NCBI GenBank assembly: GCA_022842445.1
Contig: JALHPO010000003.1
Coordinates: 271,203 to 335,202, forward strand
DNA: 64,000 bases
DNA from: Nitrospira sp.
GTDB lineage: Bacteria; Nitrospirota; Nitrospiria; Nitrospirales; Nitrospiraceae
Direction: 5' to 3'
Made by a program: the position numbers and the translations under genes
Shown here: in pieces, positions 1 to 10,589 of the stretch
Layout of the letters: each line of letters starts with the position of its first letter
How positions within the stretch are numbered: the first letter of the stretch is position 1
The notes under the pieces: generated by a model
Seen by the model: only the letters and a program-made list of their open reading frames with translations
What the model was told of the DNA's origin: nothing
Database searches by the model: none

Positions 1-1904
1 GTGGCCAGCACGAGATGGATGCCAGATGCCCGCGCCATCTGCGCGAGCCGTGCAATTTTGTCCTCCACGTCCTTGGGAGCCACCATCATCAAATCAGCTA
101 ATTCATCGATCATCACCACGATATAGGGCAGCGGCTCCGGCGGCGTCGGGGCAGGCCGCATGCAGCCAGGCTCACCCTCGGCAACGGCCGTCTCACCGGC
201 AGACAGCCGTTGCTCTTCTGAAAGAAACTGCATCGGCAGTTCCTGCTGCTCGACGAGCGGCACGGTCCGATCGGCAAATGCCTCGTGCAAACCGGCAACT
301 TTTCGATTATACGAATCAACATTCCGCACACCGGCCTCTGCCAAGAGCTTGTAGCGTCGTTCCATCTCAGCCACGACCCACCCCAGCCCCTTGGCCGCCG
401 ACTTGGGGTCCGTGATCACAGGCCGCAAGAGATGAGGGATGCCCTCGTACGACTGAAATTCCAGCATCTTCGGGTCGATGAGTAACAGCTTGACCTCGCT
501 CGGCTTTGCGGAAAAGAGAATGCTTAACAGCATCGTATTAAGGCTGACGCTCTTGCCGGCCCCGGTCGCGCCTGCAACGAGAAGATGCGGCATGGTTTTG
601 AGATCTGCGGTGACCGGTGCGCCGAAAATATCCTTCCCCAATGCCAGCGTCAGTCGTGAACGGGCCCGCGTGAAGGTCTCGCTCATCAAGACTTCCTTAA
701 GAGACACCGTTTCACGGAAACGATTCGGCACCTCGATACCCACCACCGACTTACCGGGCAACGGTGCAACGATGCGGAGACTCACGGCTTTGAGCGCCAG
801 CGCTAAATCGTCGGCAAGACTGACGATGCGCGCCACCTTAGTGCCGGGCGCCGGTTCAAACTCATACATCGTCACCACCGGACCCGGTCGCACTTCTGTC
901 ACCCTGCCGTCAATGCCGAAACTGGCCAGAGCCTTTGATAGGACCTCCGACTGAGCCTTCAGCTCCTCATCGTCCATGCGGCTTATGGGACCAGAGGGAT
1001 CGCTGAGTATGGCTTCGGCATCAGGCAAGCGGTACTCACCAGCCTCAACCGGTGCAGCCACAATTTCCGGCTCGAGTTCTTCTTCCTCCACCGCAGCGGA
1101 CGGAGGCATGATAGCCTGCTGAATAACGGGCGGTGCTGAAACAAAGACCGGCTCTCTCTCTTCTTCCGGCTCAGCGCTCGGATCCGTGTCCCTACCGGCC
1201 TGAATCCGTTTGGGCCTCTTCGTCGGCTCACTCCGTTTACTACTCTCTTCCGGTTCCTCCGCCGAGCGCTCCGGAATCGCCGCGGCCAACCGTTCTCGGA
1301 GCCCGGCCCAACGTTGTGGTATTCGACGAACCGCTTCCCCGATCGACAACGGGGTGGTAAACAAGAGGGAGACAAGAAATCCTGCGATAATGAGAATGTG
1401 CGCGCCGGTGCCGGCAAACACAGCCCGAAGCCCATCCCCAACTAATTGGCCCACCGCTCCGCCAGGCATACCACGAGAAATCATTCCACTCGCCAATGTC
1501 GGAATTGCCGTCGTTTCAAGATGAAGAAATGCACTCAGAAAGAACACAGCAGCCAGGGAGCTCCCGGCCGTCCTGATGCGGATACTGGCGGGGGTCTGCG
1601 AGAAACAGCGAATTCCAAGCCGGCCCAACAAGAGGGGAAATAGATAGGCCGCCCCGCCAATCAGGTAAAATAACCCGCCAGCCAAAAGTGCGCCGAAGGA
1701 ACCGATGAGATTGCGTGGCGGTCTGGACGCCGGATCCCCCGCTGCGACGGTTTGTGCCTCACCCGGTACGAACGAGAGGAGACTCAGCAGCATCAGCAGG
1801 CTGATCGCAATCAAGACCACGCCGATCACTTCGCGCTGAAGATGAGAAGGCGGAGAAGGGGCCTGGCGGGCTTCACGCCGCTTGACCGAGGCAGTAACAC
1901 CCAT
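1..1904 (-). CDS. ftsK: DNA translocase FtsK, N-terminal part (cut by window start)
   Basis: This is a minus-strand reading frame absent from the ORF track because it runs off the left edge. From the ATG at 1904 it encodes hydrophobic segments (roughly residues 25-190), typical of the FtsK membrane anchor. An acidic/proline-rich linker follows, then the motor domain with Walker A GATGAGKSVSL (around 540-600) and the motif LIDPKMLEF. Farther on come the Walker B-like VMIDELADLM and the start of the RecA-like core. FtsK pumps chromosomal DNA through the division septum. About 634 codons are visible; the end of the motor and the gamma domain lie outside. The start is moderately sure, because no strong ribosome binding site precedes it. 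The plus-strand ORFs here are shadows. Confidence 0.9.
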   Translation of the reverse strand, partial: MGVTASVKRREARQAPSPPSHLQREVIGVVLIAISLLMLLSLLSFVPGEAQTVAAGDPASRPPRNLIGSFGALLAGGLFYLIGGAAYLFPLLLGRLGIRCFSQTPASIRIRTAGSSLAAVFFLSAFLHLETTAIPTLASGMISRGMPGGAVGQLVGDGLRAVFAGTGAHILIIAGFLVSLLFTTPLSIGEAVRRIPQRWAGLRERLAAAIPERSAEEPEESSKRSEPTKRPKRIQAGRDTDPSAEPEEEREPVFVSAPPVIQQAIMPPSAAVEEEELEPEIVAAPVEAGEYRLPDAEAILSDPSGPISRMDDEELKAQSEVLSKALASFGIDGRVTEVRPGPVVTMYEFEPAPGTKVARIVSLADDLALALKAVSLRIVAPLPGKSVVGIEVPNRFRETVSLKEVLMSETFTRARSRLTLALGKDIFGAPVTADLKTMPHLLVAGATGAGKSVSLNTMLLSILFSAKPSEVKLLLIDPKMLEFQSYEGIPHLLRPVITDPKSAAKGLGWVVAEMERRYKLLAEAGVRNVDSYNRKVAGLHEAFADRTVPLVEQQELPMQFLSEEQRLSAGETAVAEGEPGCMRPAPTPPEPLPYIVVMIDELADLMMVAPKDVEDKIARLAQMARASGIHLVLA

Positions 1905-2013
1905 ACCGCGGATGCTAACACAGGGGAAAAGTCATTTCAAACAAGGAGGGTCCGATTACGAAAAGAACCGGCCGACGATTTGAGCAGGATCCTTCGTCAC
2001 TAATGGCTACAGG

Positions 2014-2685
2014 CTACGAGGAGACGGGAGGCGAGGTATGGCGGATGATCTTTCCTTCAACGAGGTATACCACTAATTCGGCAATGTTCGTGGCATGATC
2101 AGCCACTCGCTCGATGTACTTGGCGATGAAGCTCAAGCGAATCGCGCGTGAGATCGTATGGGGGTCCTCGATCATGAAGGACAATAGCTCTCGAAATATC
2201 TGTTCCATCAGTTCATCCACGAGATCATCGTGCGCGAGTACCTTTCTGGCCAATGCCGAGTCGTCTTTGACGAAGGCGTCGATACTCTCCTTCACCATAA
2301 TCCGAGCTAAGTTCCCCATCCGCGGGATGTCGATATAGGGTTTGAGTTGCGGCTCTTCGTTCAACTCGATCGTCCGCTCGCAGACATTTTCGGCCAGGTC
2401 GCTGATACGCTCGAGTTCGGTGGAGATCTTCATCCCCGTCGTCACCAGCCGCAAATCTCTTGCGGCTGGCTGATGCAGCGCCAGCAACCGGATGCAATCT
2501 TCGTCGATCTCCACATCCAGCGCGTTTACCTCGTGATCCCGTTCGATAACACGGTAGGCCAAGGCCGAATCGCGCTTCACCAGCGCAGCCAAGGCCTTAT
2601 CGATCTGGTCTTCAGCCAGGCTGGCCATGTGCACAAGTTTAGTCTTCAGCTCGGCGAGTTCTTCGTCTAAGTGGCGGTGTGACAT
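2014..2685 (-). CDS. phoU: Phosphate transport regulator PhoU
   Basis: The 223-residue protein has the two-fold helical PhoU architecture. Each half carries the expected acidic metal-binding pattern (ERISDLAENV near residue 95, and the YIERVADHATNIAE motif near 195). PhoU restrains the PhoR/PhoB response and limits phosphate uptake through PstSCAB. It is the last gene of the pst operon and starts five bases after the pstB stop, so co-transcription is very likely. The length is normal for the family. Confidence 0.95.
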   Translation of the reverse strand: MSHRHLDEELAELKTKLVHMASLAEDQIDKALAALVKRDSALAYRVIERDHEVNALDVEIDEDCIRLLALHQPAARDLRLVTTGMKISTELERISDLAENVCERTIELNEEPQLKPYIDIPRMGNLARIMVKESIDAFVKDDSALARKVLAHDDLVDELMEQIFRELLSFMIEDPHTISRAIRLSFIAKYIERVADHATNIAELVVYLVEGKIIRHTSPPVSS

Positions 2686-2690
2686 CGCGT

Positions 2691-3560
2691 CTACCCGAAT
2701 CGTCCGGTGATATAGTCTTCCGTCTGTTTTTTTGCGGGCGTGGTGAACATCTGTTTCGTAAGACCGAATTCCACCAGTTCACCGAGATACATGAAGGCCG
2801 TCCAATCGGAAACCCGTGCCGCTTGCTGCATATTATGTGTCACAATAATGACCGTCAGCTCTTGCTTCAAGGAAAAAAGCAATTCTTCAATCTTTGCGGT
2901 GGCCACAGGATCCAACGCCGAGCAGGGCTCATCCATCAGCAAGACATCCGGCTTGACTGCAAGCGCGCGGGCGATGCACAGCCGCTGTTGCTGGCCTCCT
3001 GACAGACCGAACGCACTGGCATGAAGACGATCCTTCACTTCATCCCACAATCCGGCGCCTTTGAGCCCTTGCTCAACAATTTGATCCAGCTGAGTGCGCT
3101 GCCGCATACCGTGAAGGCGCGGCCCATAGGCCACATTCTCATAGATCGATTTGGGAAACGGGTTCGACTTTTGGAATACCATCCCCACGCGCTTTCTCAG
3201 ATCGGTCACATCCACATCGGGACCTAGAATATTGACCCCGTCGATCAGGACCGTTCCCTCCAAACGAGCGCCTTCGATCAGATCGTTCAGACGGTTGAGA
3301 CAACGCAGCAAGGTAGATTTCCCACAACCGGACGGCCCAATGAACGACGTGACCTGATTTTTTATGATCTGCGCATTAATATTGAAGAGCGACTGGTGCG
3401 CACCATAATAGAAATTGATCTGATTCAAGCTGAGCTTGGCCTCTTGAATACCGGCATTCTTGTCAGGCGGCTGCGCATGCCGGTTCGGCCCATCAGGGAC
3501 CTGTGAATGGAGTGTCGGCGCTGACGATGGCTCGTGTGCCGACAGAGGAGACGGATACAT
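2691..3560 (-). CDS. pstB: Phosphate ABC transporter ATP-binding protein PstB
   Basis: This is the cytoplasmic ATPase that powers phosphate import with PstS, PstC and PstA. Walker A is [16 protein letters not shown], the ABC signature is [15 protein letters not shown], and Walker B is [13 protein letters not shown]; the C-terminal [18 protein letters not shown] is typical of PstB. The roughly 40-residue proline/serine-rich N-terminus before [12 protein letters not shown] is longer than usual. A ribosome binding site (AGGAGAT) precedes the ATG. pstA ends 8 bases upstream and phoU follows. Confidence 0.96.
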   Translation of the reverse strand: MYPSPLSAHEPSSAPTLHSQVPDGPNRHAQPPDKNAGIQEAKLSLNQINFYYGAHQSLFNINAQIIKNQVTSFIGPSGCGKSTLLRCLNRLNDLIEGARLEGTVLIDGVNILGPDVDVTDLRKRVGMVFQKSNPFPKSIYENVAYGPRLHGMRQRTQLDQIVEQGLKGAGLWDEVKDRLHASAFGLSGGQQQRLCIARALAVKPDVLLMDEPCSALDPVATAKIEELLFSLKQELTVIIVTHNMQQAARVSDWTAFMYLGELVEFGLTKQMFTTPAKKQTEDYITGRFG

Positions 3561-3568
3561 GGGATCTC

Positions 3569-5200
3569 CTATAAAACTGAACCGGCGTACTTCTTACGCA
3601 AGTGATTGCGAAGAACGATCGCAGTTAAATTCAAAAGAATCACGACCGTAATAAGGACCAACGTTGTGATATAGACCATCGGCTTGGCAGCTTCTACATT
3701 TGGGGACTGAAAGCCGACATCGTAAATGTGAAACCCCAGATGCATAAACTTTCGATCGAAGTGAAAAAACGGCCAGGAACCGTCCAGGGGAAGCGCAGGC
3801 GCTAACTTCACGACTCCCGTAAGCATGAGCGGCGCCACCTCGCCCGCAGCGCGGGCCATTGCCAGAATCAATCCGGTCAGAATGCCGGGCAGCGCAGAGG
3901 GTATCACGACCTTGAGCATTGTTTCCAACTTGGTTGCGCCAAGCGCCAACGATCCTTCCCGAAACTCGCGCGGCACGGCCGCCAGTCCCTCTTCGGTCGA
4001 GACAATGACCACCGGAACCGTGAGCAGAGCCAGCGTCAACGAAGCCCAGAGAATTCCACCGGTCCCGAAGGTCGGCGTCGGAAGTCGCTCCGGGTAAAAC
4101 AATGTATCGAGAGTTCCGCCGATCGCATAAATAAAAAACCCCAACCCGAAGACACCGAATACGATGGAGGGTACGCCGGCGAGATTATTGACGGCAATTC
4201 TCACCAGGCGGACCATAGCCCCTTGGCGGGCATATTCGCGAAGATACAGCGCGGCGAGTACCCCGAATGGAACGACAGCGAGACTCATAATGATGACCAT
4301 CAACACAGTCCCGAAAATGGCCGGAAAAATGCCGCCCTCGGTATTGGCTTCTCGCGGTTCAGTGCTGAGGGCAGCCCATACGTTCACAAGATAAATCCAG
4401 CTTTTCTGCCACACACCCATTTCATTCGGGCGCAAGGCGCGAACAATCTGCCCGACCGCGATCTGCTTTTCCCGCCCATTCGCATCCACCATGACGACGG
4501 AGTATTCATCAAACCGTGCGCGCAAGGTTTCCAATTCTGCTGTTTTTTCACGATACCGAGTTTCAGTGTCGGCAACCTGGGCCTTCATTTCAGACGAAAC
4601 GGGCGAGGCAGGGTGTTCCATTTCGATCGCGCGGATCTTCAGCCTCAACCGTTCGATATCCGCATTGATGGCGCCGATCTCGAATTGCTCAATCTGCTTG
4701 ATCTGTCTGTGGAGGTCGTCAGCGCTGCTGATCAATGGGCCCAAGGCTGTCCAGCCTGCTTCATTCCCTTCTGCCAGGAGCTTCTCCCCGCTATAGACCG
4801 CTTGAATCCTGGCATACATGTTGCCCCATTCACGACGCTCTAGCAGGACGACATCAGCCGGATAAGCCTGCGACACGATTTGATCGTCGTTGACCCATTT
4901 GAAATCAAGCCCGGACAAGTCGCGATTGCCGATCTTGACTCGAACACGGCTTTTTCCTTCAGGCCGATCCGGCGTGATCGTACGCGGGATGACTTCACGC
5001 CCCGCCAATTGCCCCATGACATGCTGCCCGTCTTTGAGGGTGAGGTCGACGATGTCAGAAATCCAAAAGTACCCCAATCCGTTGATCATGATCAGCAGCA
5101 ACAACCCGAATACCATGAGCAACGACAGCGACACCCCGGCGGCGCAGCCCCAAATAAAGACATTCCCGGTCGCGAGCATCTGTTTGAATGGAGTACGCAT
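3569..5200 (-). CDS. pstA: Phosphate ABC transporter permease PstA with large extracytoplasmic insertion
   Basis: The C-terminal half is a standard PstA permease: several membrane helices and the EAA loop that contacts PstB ([19 protein letters not shown]). The protein is 543 residues instead of about 280-300. After the first membrane helix (about residues 18-45) there is a soluble insertion of about 240 residues. It includes a heptad-like, charged stretch predicted to be coiled coil (around [20 protein letters not shown] and the following segment). The insertion should lie in the periplasm. The ATG at 5200 overlaps the pstC stop (TGATG); the ORF track starts one codon earlier at TTG. The enlargement parallels that of PstC. 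Confidence 0.92.
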   Translation of the reverse strand: MRTPFKQMLATGNVFIWGCAAGVSLSLLMVFGLLLLIMINGLGYFWISDIVDLTLKDGQHVMGQLAGREVIPRTITPDRPEGKSRVRVKIGNRDLSGLDFKWVNDDQIVSQAYPADVVLLERREWGNMYARIQAVYSGEKLLAEGNEAGWTALGPLISSADDLHRQIKQIEQFEIGAINADIERLRLKIRAIEMEHPASPVSSEMKAQVADTETRYREKTAELETLRARFDEYSVVMVDANGREKQIAVGQIVRALRPNEMGVWQKSWIYLVNVWAALSTEPREANTEGGIFPAIFGTVLMVIIMSLAVVPFGVLAALYLREYARQGAMVRLVRIAVNNLAGVPSIVFGVFGLGFFIYAIGGTLDTLFYPERLPTPTFGTGGILWASLTLALLTVPVVIVSTEEGLAAVPREFREGSLALGATKLETMLKVVIPSALPGILTGLILAMARAAGEVAPLMLTGVVKLAPALPLDGSWPFFHFDRKFMHLGFHIYDVGFQSPNVEAAKPMVYITTLVLITVVILLNLTAIVLRNHLRKKYAGSVL

Positions 5201-7488
5201 CAATACTGGCTATATTTGGTACGCAACCGTTGCCGGATCATCTCCGCAACGGTATTGATCAGAAATGTAAATGCGAATAACACCAAGGCCGCCAAAAACA
5301 GGGTGCGGTACAGGGTGCCACCATGGGGCGCCTCTGGAATCTCTACCGCGATATTGGCTGACAGCGTGCGAAAACCGTTGAACACACTCCACTCCATGAT
5401 CGGGGTGTTCCCTGTCGCCATGAGCACGATCATGGTTTCACCGATCGCCCGGCCAAACCCGATCATCAGCGCGGAAAAGATCCCCGGGCTGGCCGAGACA
5501 AGCACCAGTTTGACCAAGGTCTGCCAGCGGGTGGCTCCCAGGGCGAGAGACCCGGCGATCAAATGTCGCGGGACATTGGTCAACGCCTCCTCGGAAATAC
5601 TGTAAATGATCGGCACGATCGCAAAACCCATTGCGAATCCGACCACGAGGGCATTGCGCTGATCGTATCGGAGCCCCCAATGGGTCGCAAACCAGGTCTT
5701 GTAGCTGCCGCCGAAGAGAAGTGACTCCACCGGTTGATTCAAGGCCAGACAAGCCCAGACGACCCCGATGATGACAGGAATCAGGATGAACGCCTCCATC
5801 CCGGGACGCAAACGGCGCGTGACTGTTGCCGGGAAATACTGCCACAGCACCGAAGTGACAATGACGCCGGCTGGCACTGCTATCATCATGGCCACCATCG
5901 CGGGAAAGATCCGTTCAAGCATCGGAGCGATCCACAAACCGGCCAAAAATCCAAGAATGACTGTGGGAAGCGCGGCCATAATCTCGATGGTCGGCTTGAT
6001 CTTGGCACGAAGATGCGGGGCCATGAACATCGCCGTATAGATGGCGCCTAACAGGGCCAGGGGCACCGCGACCAGCATGGCGTAGAAGGTTCCCTTGAGC
6101 GTACCGAAGATCAGCGGCATGAGACCGAACTTCGCTTCGAAGTCGTCGGCACCGCTGGAGGATTGCCAGACATGTTCCGGTCTGTCATAGCCCTCGTACC
6201 ACACAGGGGCAAGCAATGTCGCAACTGTCGTTTCCGGATGGGGATTGCGAATTGCATAGGTCCGCAGTTCTCCCTGATCGGAAAGGATAACCGCGCCATC
6301 GGCCTTGGGAGAAAACGCAAGAGCACGAATCGCCTGGCCATCGCCCGACAATTTCAACACCGTCTGCGAGGAAGTCGCGTAGTGGACAAAAAGATTGCCC
6401 TGCGCGTCGCCGGTGATAAATCCCTTGTTGCGAAGCGAGGGGGAAATGCCTGTCACAGAAGCAGGATGTGTGTCCAATCGATGAATCAGACGAAAGCGTG
6501 TCACTGAACTTTCTTGAGCCTCACGCACCGGCATCCATACCGACACCTCACCTGCGCCGCTGCCGATCACCAGTGATCGATCTCCTATCAAATAAGACAG
6601 GGCAGTGACTGCGGTGCCGGCTGGAGCCACCGGGATAGTTTCGGAGAGACTCGGCTGAACGCCCTCCCGTAGCTCGTAGCGATACAGCTTCCCGCCAACC
6701 GTGCCGACCGACAGTGTTTCGCCCCGGCTGTCAAAGATGAACGATGTCACGGACTCATTCCCATGATTCGTCAGAGCAACGGGCGAAGAACCCAATGCCC
6801 CGGCTGTGTACCAGAGCCGCCCTTGATCCGTAAGGGCCGCCGTCAGTGGCCCTTGATCCGTCGGCTGGTAGGCCAGGCGAAGAATGCGCTCGGTGGCAGG
6901 GGTCGCCTGCATCGGAGATCCAATCGTGATCGTCGGCGTGATCCGGCGCTCTCCTTGATCAAAACCGGACGTAAATTCGATCGTCACCGGAATGAGGCGG
7001 CCGTCCTTCGTCGCAAAGGCGAAACGATGGCCGCTCCCCGCTGCGCGAGCGATGGACACGATGTACGCATCGGCGAGACCTGCCGGAAGTTCCACAGCGA
7101 TAGGCGCGCCGGATTGCGCGTTAAAAAAACGAATCTGCCGCTCGGCCCCTCCACTGAGCAGATAGATGATCTCTTGATATTCATCCAACCCGACCAGGCT
7201 GGATTGCGAAGGCTCCCCGCGATCAAGATCGCCGGCAAAGTGCCCGCTCTGCGTCCCATGAGGAGAAAGAAACAGGGGAACCACTTCTTTGACCAAGAAC
7301 ACGAACATGCCGATGATGCTCAGGATGACTGCGGCCCCGCCCAGTGTGACGATGATTTGGGCAAGTCGATCGAAGGCTCGACGCCGCAGGGCACTTGTCG
7401 AGCGTTTCAACGGCAACTGGGGGGGCGTATCGTCATACGCCCCCCCAGAGGGAGAGAGATCTAGAACGTGATCGGAGTCGCTATTCAA
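5200..7488 (-). CDS. pstC: Phosphate ABC transporter permease PstC with periplasmic beta-propeller-like domain
   Basis: The 762-residue protein is about 450 residues longer than usual PstC. It has one membrane helix at about residues 45-75. A soluble region of about 330 residues follows, with WD40-like repeats ([60 protein letters not shown]). The canonical permease comes last, with the EAA-type motif [20 protein letters not shown]. Family knowledge places the permease with PstA in the inner membrane. That the insertion forms a propeller in the periplasm is inference from repeat spacing and topology. The start appears to be TTG at 7488, overlapping the end of pstS by eight bases. Confidence 0.92.
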   Translation of the reverse strand: MNSDSDHVLDLSPSGGAYDDTPPQLPLKRSTSALRRRAFDRLAQIIVTLGGAAVILSIIGMFVFLVKEVVPLFLSPHGTQSGHFAGDLDRGEPSQSSLVGLDEYQEIIYLLSGGAERQIRFFNAQSGAPIAVELPAGLADAYIVSIARAAGSGHRFAFATKDGRLIPVTIEFTSGFDQGERRITPTITIGSPMQATPATERILRLAYQPTDQGPLTAALTDQGRLWYTAGALGSSPVALTNHGNESVTSFIFDSRGETLSVGTVGGKLYRYELREGVQPSLSETIPVAPAGTAVTALSYLIGDRSLVIGSGAGEVSVWMPVREAQESSVTRFRLIHRLDTHPASVTGISPSLRNKGFITGDAQGNLFVHYATSSQTVLKLSGDGQAIRALAFSPKADGAVILSDQGELRTYAIRNPHPETTVATLLAPVWYEGYDRPEHVWQSSSGADDFEAKFGLMPLIFGTLKGTFYAMLVAVPLALLGAIYTAMFMAPHLRAKIKPTIEIMAALPTVILGFLAGLWIAPMLERIFPAMVAMMIAVPAGVIVTSVLWQYFPATVTRRLRPGMEAFILIPVIIGVVWACLALNQPVESLLFGGSYKTWFATHWGLRYDQRNALVVGFAMGFAIVPIIYSISEEALTNVPRHLIAGSLALGATRWQTLVKLVLVSASPGIFSALMIGFGRAIGETMIVLMATGNTPIMEWSVFNGFRTLSANIAVEIPEAPHGGTLYRTLFLAALVLFAFTFLINTVAEMIRQRLRTKYSQY

Positions 7489-8473
7489 GCTTCGGCAGTT
7501 CTTTCTCGATCGTGCTGGTGTTCAACGGGAAAAATCCATCCTTGATCACGACCTGCTGTCCTTCTTTGCTATAGATGAACTTGATGAACTCCTTGACGAT
7601 CGGATCGAGTGGCTTATTGGGCGCCTTGTTCACATACAGGTAGAGATGCCGCCAAAGCGGGTAGGACCCATTATCCGCGTTCTGTTGAGTGGCCTCTTTA
7701 AATGGCATGCCATCTTTTTCGGCGAGAGGGACCGGCCGCACGTTCGAGGTGAGATACCCGATGCCACTGTAGCCAATACCGGCTTGATCTTCGCTCACAC
7801 TTTGGACCACAGAAGCGGACCCGGGCTGTTCCTTGACTTCATCCTTGAAATCCCCGTTCTTGAGGGCATGCTCCTTGAAAAATCCGTAGGTGCCGGAGGC
7901 TGAGTTCCGGCCATAGATGCTGATGGGATTGCCGCCCAATTCACCATCCACACCGGCCTGATTCCATGACTGAATATTTTCCTTATAGCCGACACGTCGG
8001 CTCTTGGAAAAAATCGCATCGACTTGTCCCATCGTGAGTCCCTGGACAGGGTTGTCCTTATTGACATAGACGGCAAGCGCGTCGATAGCGACCGGGATTG
8101 CGGTGGGTTTGTATCTGAATTTTCTTTCGAAGGCATCGATCTCAGTATTTTTCATCGTGCGAGACATCGGCCCGAGCTGCGCCGTGCCTTCGATCAAGGC
8201 CGGAGGTGCGGTGCTCGATCCCTTGCCTTCGATCTGGATTTTGACATTCGGGTACTGTTTGCGAAACCCTTCGGCCCAAAGCGTCATCAGATTGTTGAGT
8301 GTGTCCGAACCAATGCTATTGAGATTGCCGGATACTCCACTGACCTTGACGTAGCCTTTCAAGGTTGGATCAAGCGTAATCGGGGTCTCGGCATAGGCAG
8401 ATGGGAGTCCCGTAGCAAGAGCCCCAAGAAGGGCGACGCAACCTAGATTGGACCTGGCAGCTGATATGTTCAT
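7481..8473 (-). CDS. pstS: Periplasmic phosphate-binding protein PstS
   Basis: The signal peptide ends near [10 protein letters not shown]. The mature protein has the PstS features: [11 protein letters not shown] near the N-terminus, the phosphate-loop region [20 protein letters not shown], and the family-typical [15 protein letters not shown]. PstS captures phosphate in the periplasm and hands it to PstCA. I chose the ATG at 8473 because AAAGGAG lies just upstream; the track start is a GTG two codons earlier. pstC overlaps its 3' end. A Pho-box-like repeat array lies about 60 bases upstream. Confidence 0.94.
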   Translation of the reverse strand: MNISAARSNLGCVALLGALATGLPSAYAETPITLDPTLKGYVKVSGVSGNLNSIGSDTLNNLMTLWAEGFRKQYPNVKIQIEGKGSSTAPPALIEGTAQLGPMSRTMKNTEIDAFERKFRYKPTAIPVAIDALAVYVNKDNPVQGLTMGQVDAIFSKSRRVGYKENIQSWNQAGVDGELGGNPISIYGRNSASGTYGFFKEHALKNGDFKDEVKEQPGSASVVQSVSEDQAGIGYSGIGYLTSNVRPVPLAEKDGMPFKEATQQNADNGSYPLWRHLYLYVNKAPNKPLDPIVKEFIKFIYSKEGQQVVIKDGFFPLNTSTIEKELPKLE

Positions 8474-8530
8474 TGACACTCCTTTCCCAAGTTCCTCATC
8501 GTAAGAATGACCGCATCCTATTACCAGAGC

Positions 8531-8563
8531 GTTACGCCAATGTTACATCGGTGTTACGCCGAG
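8531..8563. promoter_or_regulatory. Pho-box-like array: three 11-bp direct repeats upstream of pstS
   Basis: Three units follow each other with an exact 11-bp period: GTTACGCCAAT, GTTACATCGGT, GTTACGCCGAG. PhoB-type operators are 11-bp-spaced direct repeats, so position and geometry fit a PhoB site for the pst operon, although the hexamer is not the E. coli consensus. A near-copy lies upstream of the porin gene (10073-10094). Confidence 0.6.
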
Positions 8564-8635
8564 CTAATTCCAGGACTTTCCCATGCCTTCTGGTAAAGAA
8601 GACAGGCTTCGCCTCTTCCGTTACATCGATCACCG

Positions 8636-9979
8636 CTAAAAATTCCACTGCAACTGCGTACGGACAATATCCCCCTCCCGGATTGCATAGGGCGCGGTCT
8701 GCGTATCGGTGCGTCTGCTCCTGGCGTAGGCAATCGTGAGCTCCAGGGCCTTGCCGAATTGCCACTCAGCCCCGACTTCCCATTCCCGAACGACATTGAA
8801 TGGTGAATTGGTGCGATGCTTCTTTCCGCCGCTATACTCCTGGTAACGTACATAGGGGATCACGCTGGTCAACCACGGCTGATTCACGTCCCACTTATAC
8901 ATTCCCTGGACGTAGCCGCCCTGGACGTTCCCCTCTTCCACGCGTGTTTGGGTCGCGTTCAACTGAGGACCATGGCCCCAGTTCCACTCAGCTTGAAACC
9001 CGATCGGTTGAGGAAACAGCACAAAATGTACCCCGACTCGCTCGTCGAGAATATTCCCGTTATTTTCGCGTAAGGGAGTCCCTGGGAGACCGGTCGCTGA
9101 GACAGTCCCAACATTGAACGTCCCACGGTACGCATCCACTCCAAACTGGATAATCTGCCCGTATGGCAGTTCCATGGGATAGGTCGCATGCAGGACGATA
9201 TGCTTGTTGTCATTGCGTTCCGAGACATTGAGAGTCTGACCGTTATAGACGCCGACGCCTAAGAGGCCGTAGTCTCCAGACCCCTTGAGACCCGAATCGA
9301 TCAGCCTTCTGAATAATTTCCTGGTCTCATTCGGCGTGTAATAGACGAAGAAGCCGAGGTCGCGCTCGCCATTCGCCGAGCTGTTGATTCCGTCGCTTCG
9401 GTCGAAGGCAAGCCGCTGTTGACTGGACTGAAGGTTTTCGAACCCAAACGGAACTTTAGATTGCCCGACTCGAACACGTAAATCCTTTTCTTCAAAGAAC
9501 AGGAAGGGCACGGGCATAAAAACATCGGCATACGCATCACGAAGCTGGACAAAGTTATTGCTCTGATCTCCCGTCGTGCCAGGAACAGATCCTGCGAATT
9601 CCGGCTGAATATAGAAGGACAGCCAATCCGTCACATCGCCAGAAATGACGAGGCGAACACGGCGGAATGCAAAGCCGGTATTATCCCGAATGGTGTTATC
9701 GTACTCACTCCGTATCGATTTATCTCCGGGAAGATAGCTATAGCGGGCTTGCACATAACCTCGTAAACTGATCTTGTCGTACCATCTTTTGATCGCCGAC
9801 CGTTGTTGAACGATCGCGTCTTCTCTTTCATGCTCGGCTTTGAGCTTGAGCCATTCCTCTTTCGTAATCTGGCCCTTTTCGTATAGGAGATCCTCGACGC
9901 TCGCTTGAGCCGGACTGGCCAGAACCATCAACCCAAGACCGATCACACATGCTGTCATTGCTAACCGCCATCGCTTCAT
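8636..9979 (-). CDS. Phosphate/polyphosphate-selective porin (OprP/OprO-like)
   Basis: The 447-residue outer-membrane protein has a signal peptide (MVLASPAQA) and a short helical N-terminus (EDLLYEKGQITKEEWLKL) of the type seen in phosphate-selective porins. Alternating beta-strand sequence follows and ends in the aromatic terminus LQWNF, which favours barrel assembly. It lies directly upstream of pstS in the same orientation, which supports a role in phosphate entry across the outer membrane. A ribosome binding site (GAGGAGG) precedes the ATG. It probably has its own phosphate-controlled promoter; see the repeat at 10073. Confidence 0.85.
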   Translation of the reverse strand: MKRWRLAMTACVIGLGLMVLASPAQASVEDLLYEKGQITKEEWLKLKAEHEREDAIVQQRSAIKRWYDKISLRGYVQARYSYLPGDKSIRSEYDNTIRDNTGFAFRRVRLVISGDVTDWLSFYIQPEFAGSVPGTTGDQSNNFVQLRDAYADVFMPVPFLFFEEKDLRVRVGQSKVPFGFENLQSSQQRLAFDRSDGINSSANGERDLGFFVYYTPNETRKLFRRLIDSGLKGSGDYGLLGVGVYNGQTLNVSERNDNKHIVLHATYPMELPYGQIIQFGVDAYRGTFNVGTVSATGLPGTPLRENNGNILDERVGVHFVLFPQPIGFQAEWNWGHGPQLNATQTRVEEGNVQGGYVQGMYKWDVNQPWLTSVIPYVRYQEYSGGKKHRTNSPFNVVREWEVGAEWQFGKALELTIAYARSRRTDTQTAPYAIREGDIVRTQLQWNF

Positions 9980-10072
9980 TTAACTACCTCCTCAATAAAG
10001 AACCTATACCGTTCCTGCCCTATTAACTGTGGCGAGGATAGTTACGAAGAATTAAGGTGGTGCTATCGGCGG

Positions 10073-10094
10073 GTTACGGAAATGTTAAATGTCG
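10073..10094. promoter_or_regulatory. Pho-box-like repeat between porin gene and divergent membrane-protein gene
   Basis: Two 11-bp units, GTTACGGAAAT and GTTAAATGTCG, resemble the pstS-upstream array: GTTACG-AATGTTA-AT is shared in register. The site could serve the porin promoter (minus) and the divergent gene at 10142 (plus). A weaker match (GTTACGAAGAA) lies at 10041. Confidence 0.45.
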
Positions 10095-10141
10095 TTGTGC
10101 TAGCCTGCATGCTGTGGGCTTCGAGAAATTCGGCTACTGAG

Positions 10142-10579
10142 ATGATGAGTGGACCATTACATTCTAACGAGCCTGGTTATGCCGAGCCTCCTCTGTGGTC
10201 AATTGGGCTGGCGGTAGCCGTCATACTGGGCACTCCTCTTGTGTTGTACTCCCTCGCCCCAACCGGTCCGCTTCGCGAAGGTGACACGGCATTTTCTGAC
10301 GGCCAACAACGCGTGCACCTCACGACTCACACCGCAGAACCGCGTCTACAGCCAGGAGACACCTGCCTGCTCGACCCCAATAGCCCTCTGATCATCGTTC
10401 ACACTCCGAATGGCCAACCGGACGGTTCGATTACCGTGCTGGTACAGGGCAATCCGGCGACAGAATGGCCTTTCTGTCCGCTGCATGCAGAGGTCTTGAT
10501 GAAGGCGCACCAACTATTCCAGAAGCCTGCGCTCCTGACGGAGATCCAGAGGATGCTGGTCGGATTATTGAGTCGATAA
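10142..10579 (+). CDS. Small single-pass membrane protein, unknown function
   Basis: Product not recognised. About 145 residues from the ATG at 10142. One membrane helix (WSIGLAVAVILGTPLVLYSL) is followed by a soluble domain rich in turns, with two cysteines (GDTCLLDP and EWPFCPLH). The track start at 10082 lies inside the Pho-box-like repeat, so I prefer the later ATG-ATG pair. It is divergent from the porin gene and converges on msrA. Membership of the phosphate response is only suggested by the shared intergenic region. Confidence 0.6.
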   Translation: MMSGPLHSNEPGYAEPPLWSIGLAVAVILGTPLVLYSLAPTGPLREGDTAFSDGQQRVHLTTHTAEPRLQPGDTCLLDPNSPLIIVHTPNGQPDGSITVLVQGNPATEWPFCPLHAEVLMKAHQLFQKPALLTEIQRMLVGLLSR

Positions 10580-10589
10580 CGGAGGACGG

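Noticed and set aside
4223-4843. Plus-strand ORF of 206 codons
   Set aside because: Antisense to pstA; no motif or start signal.
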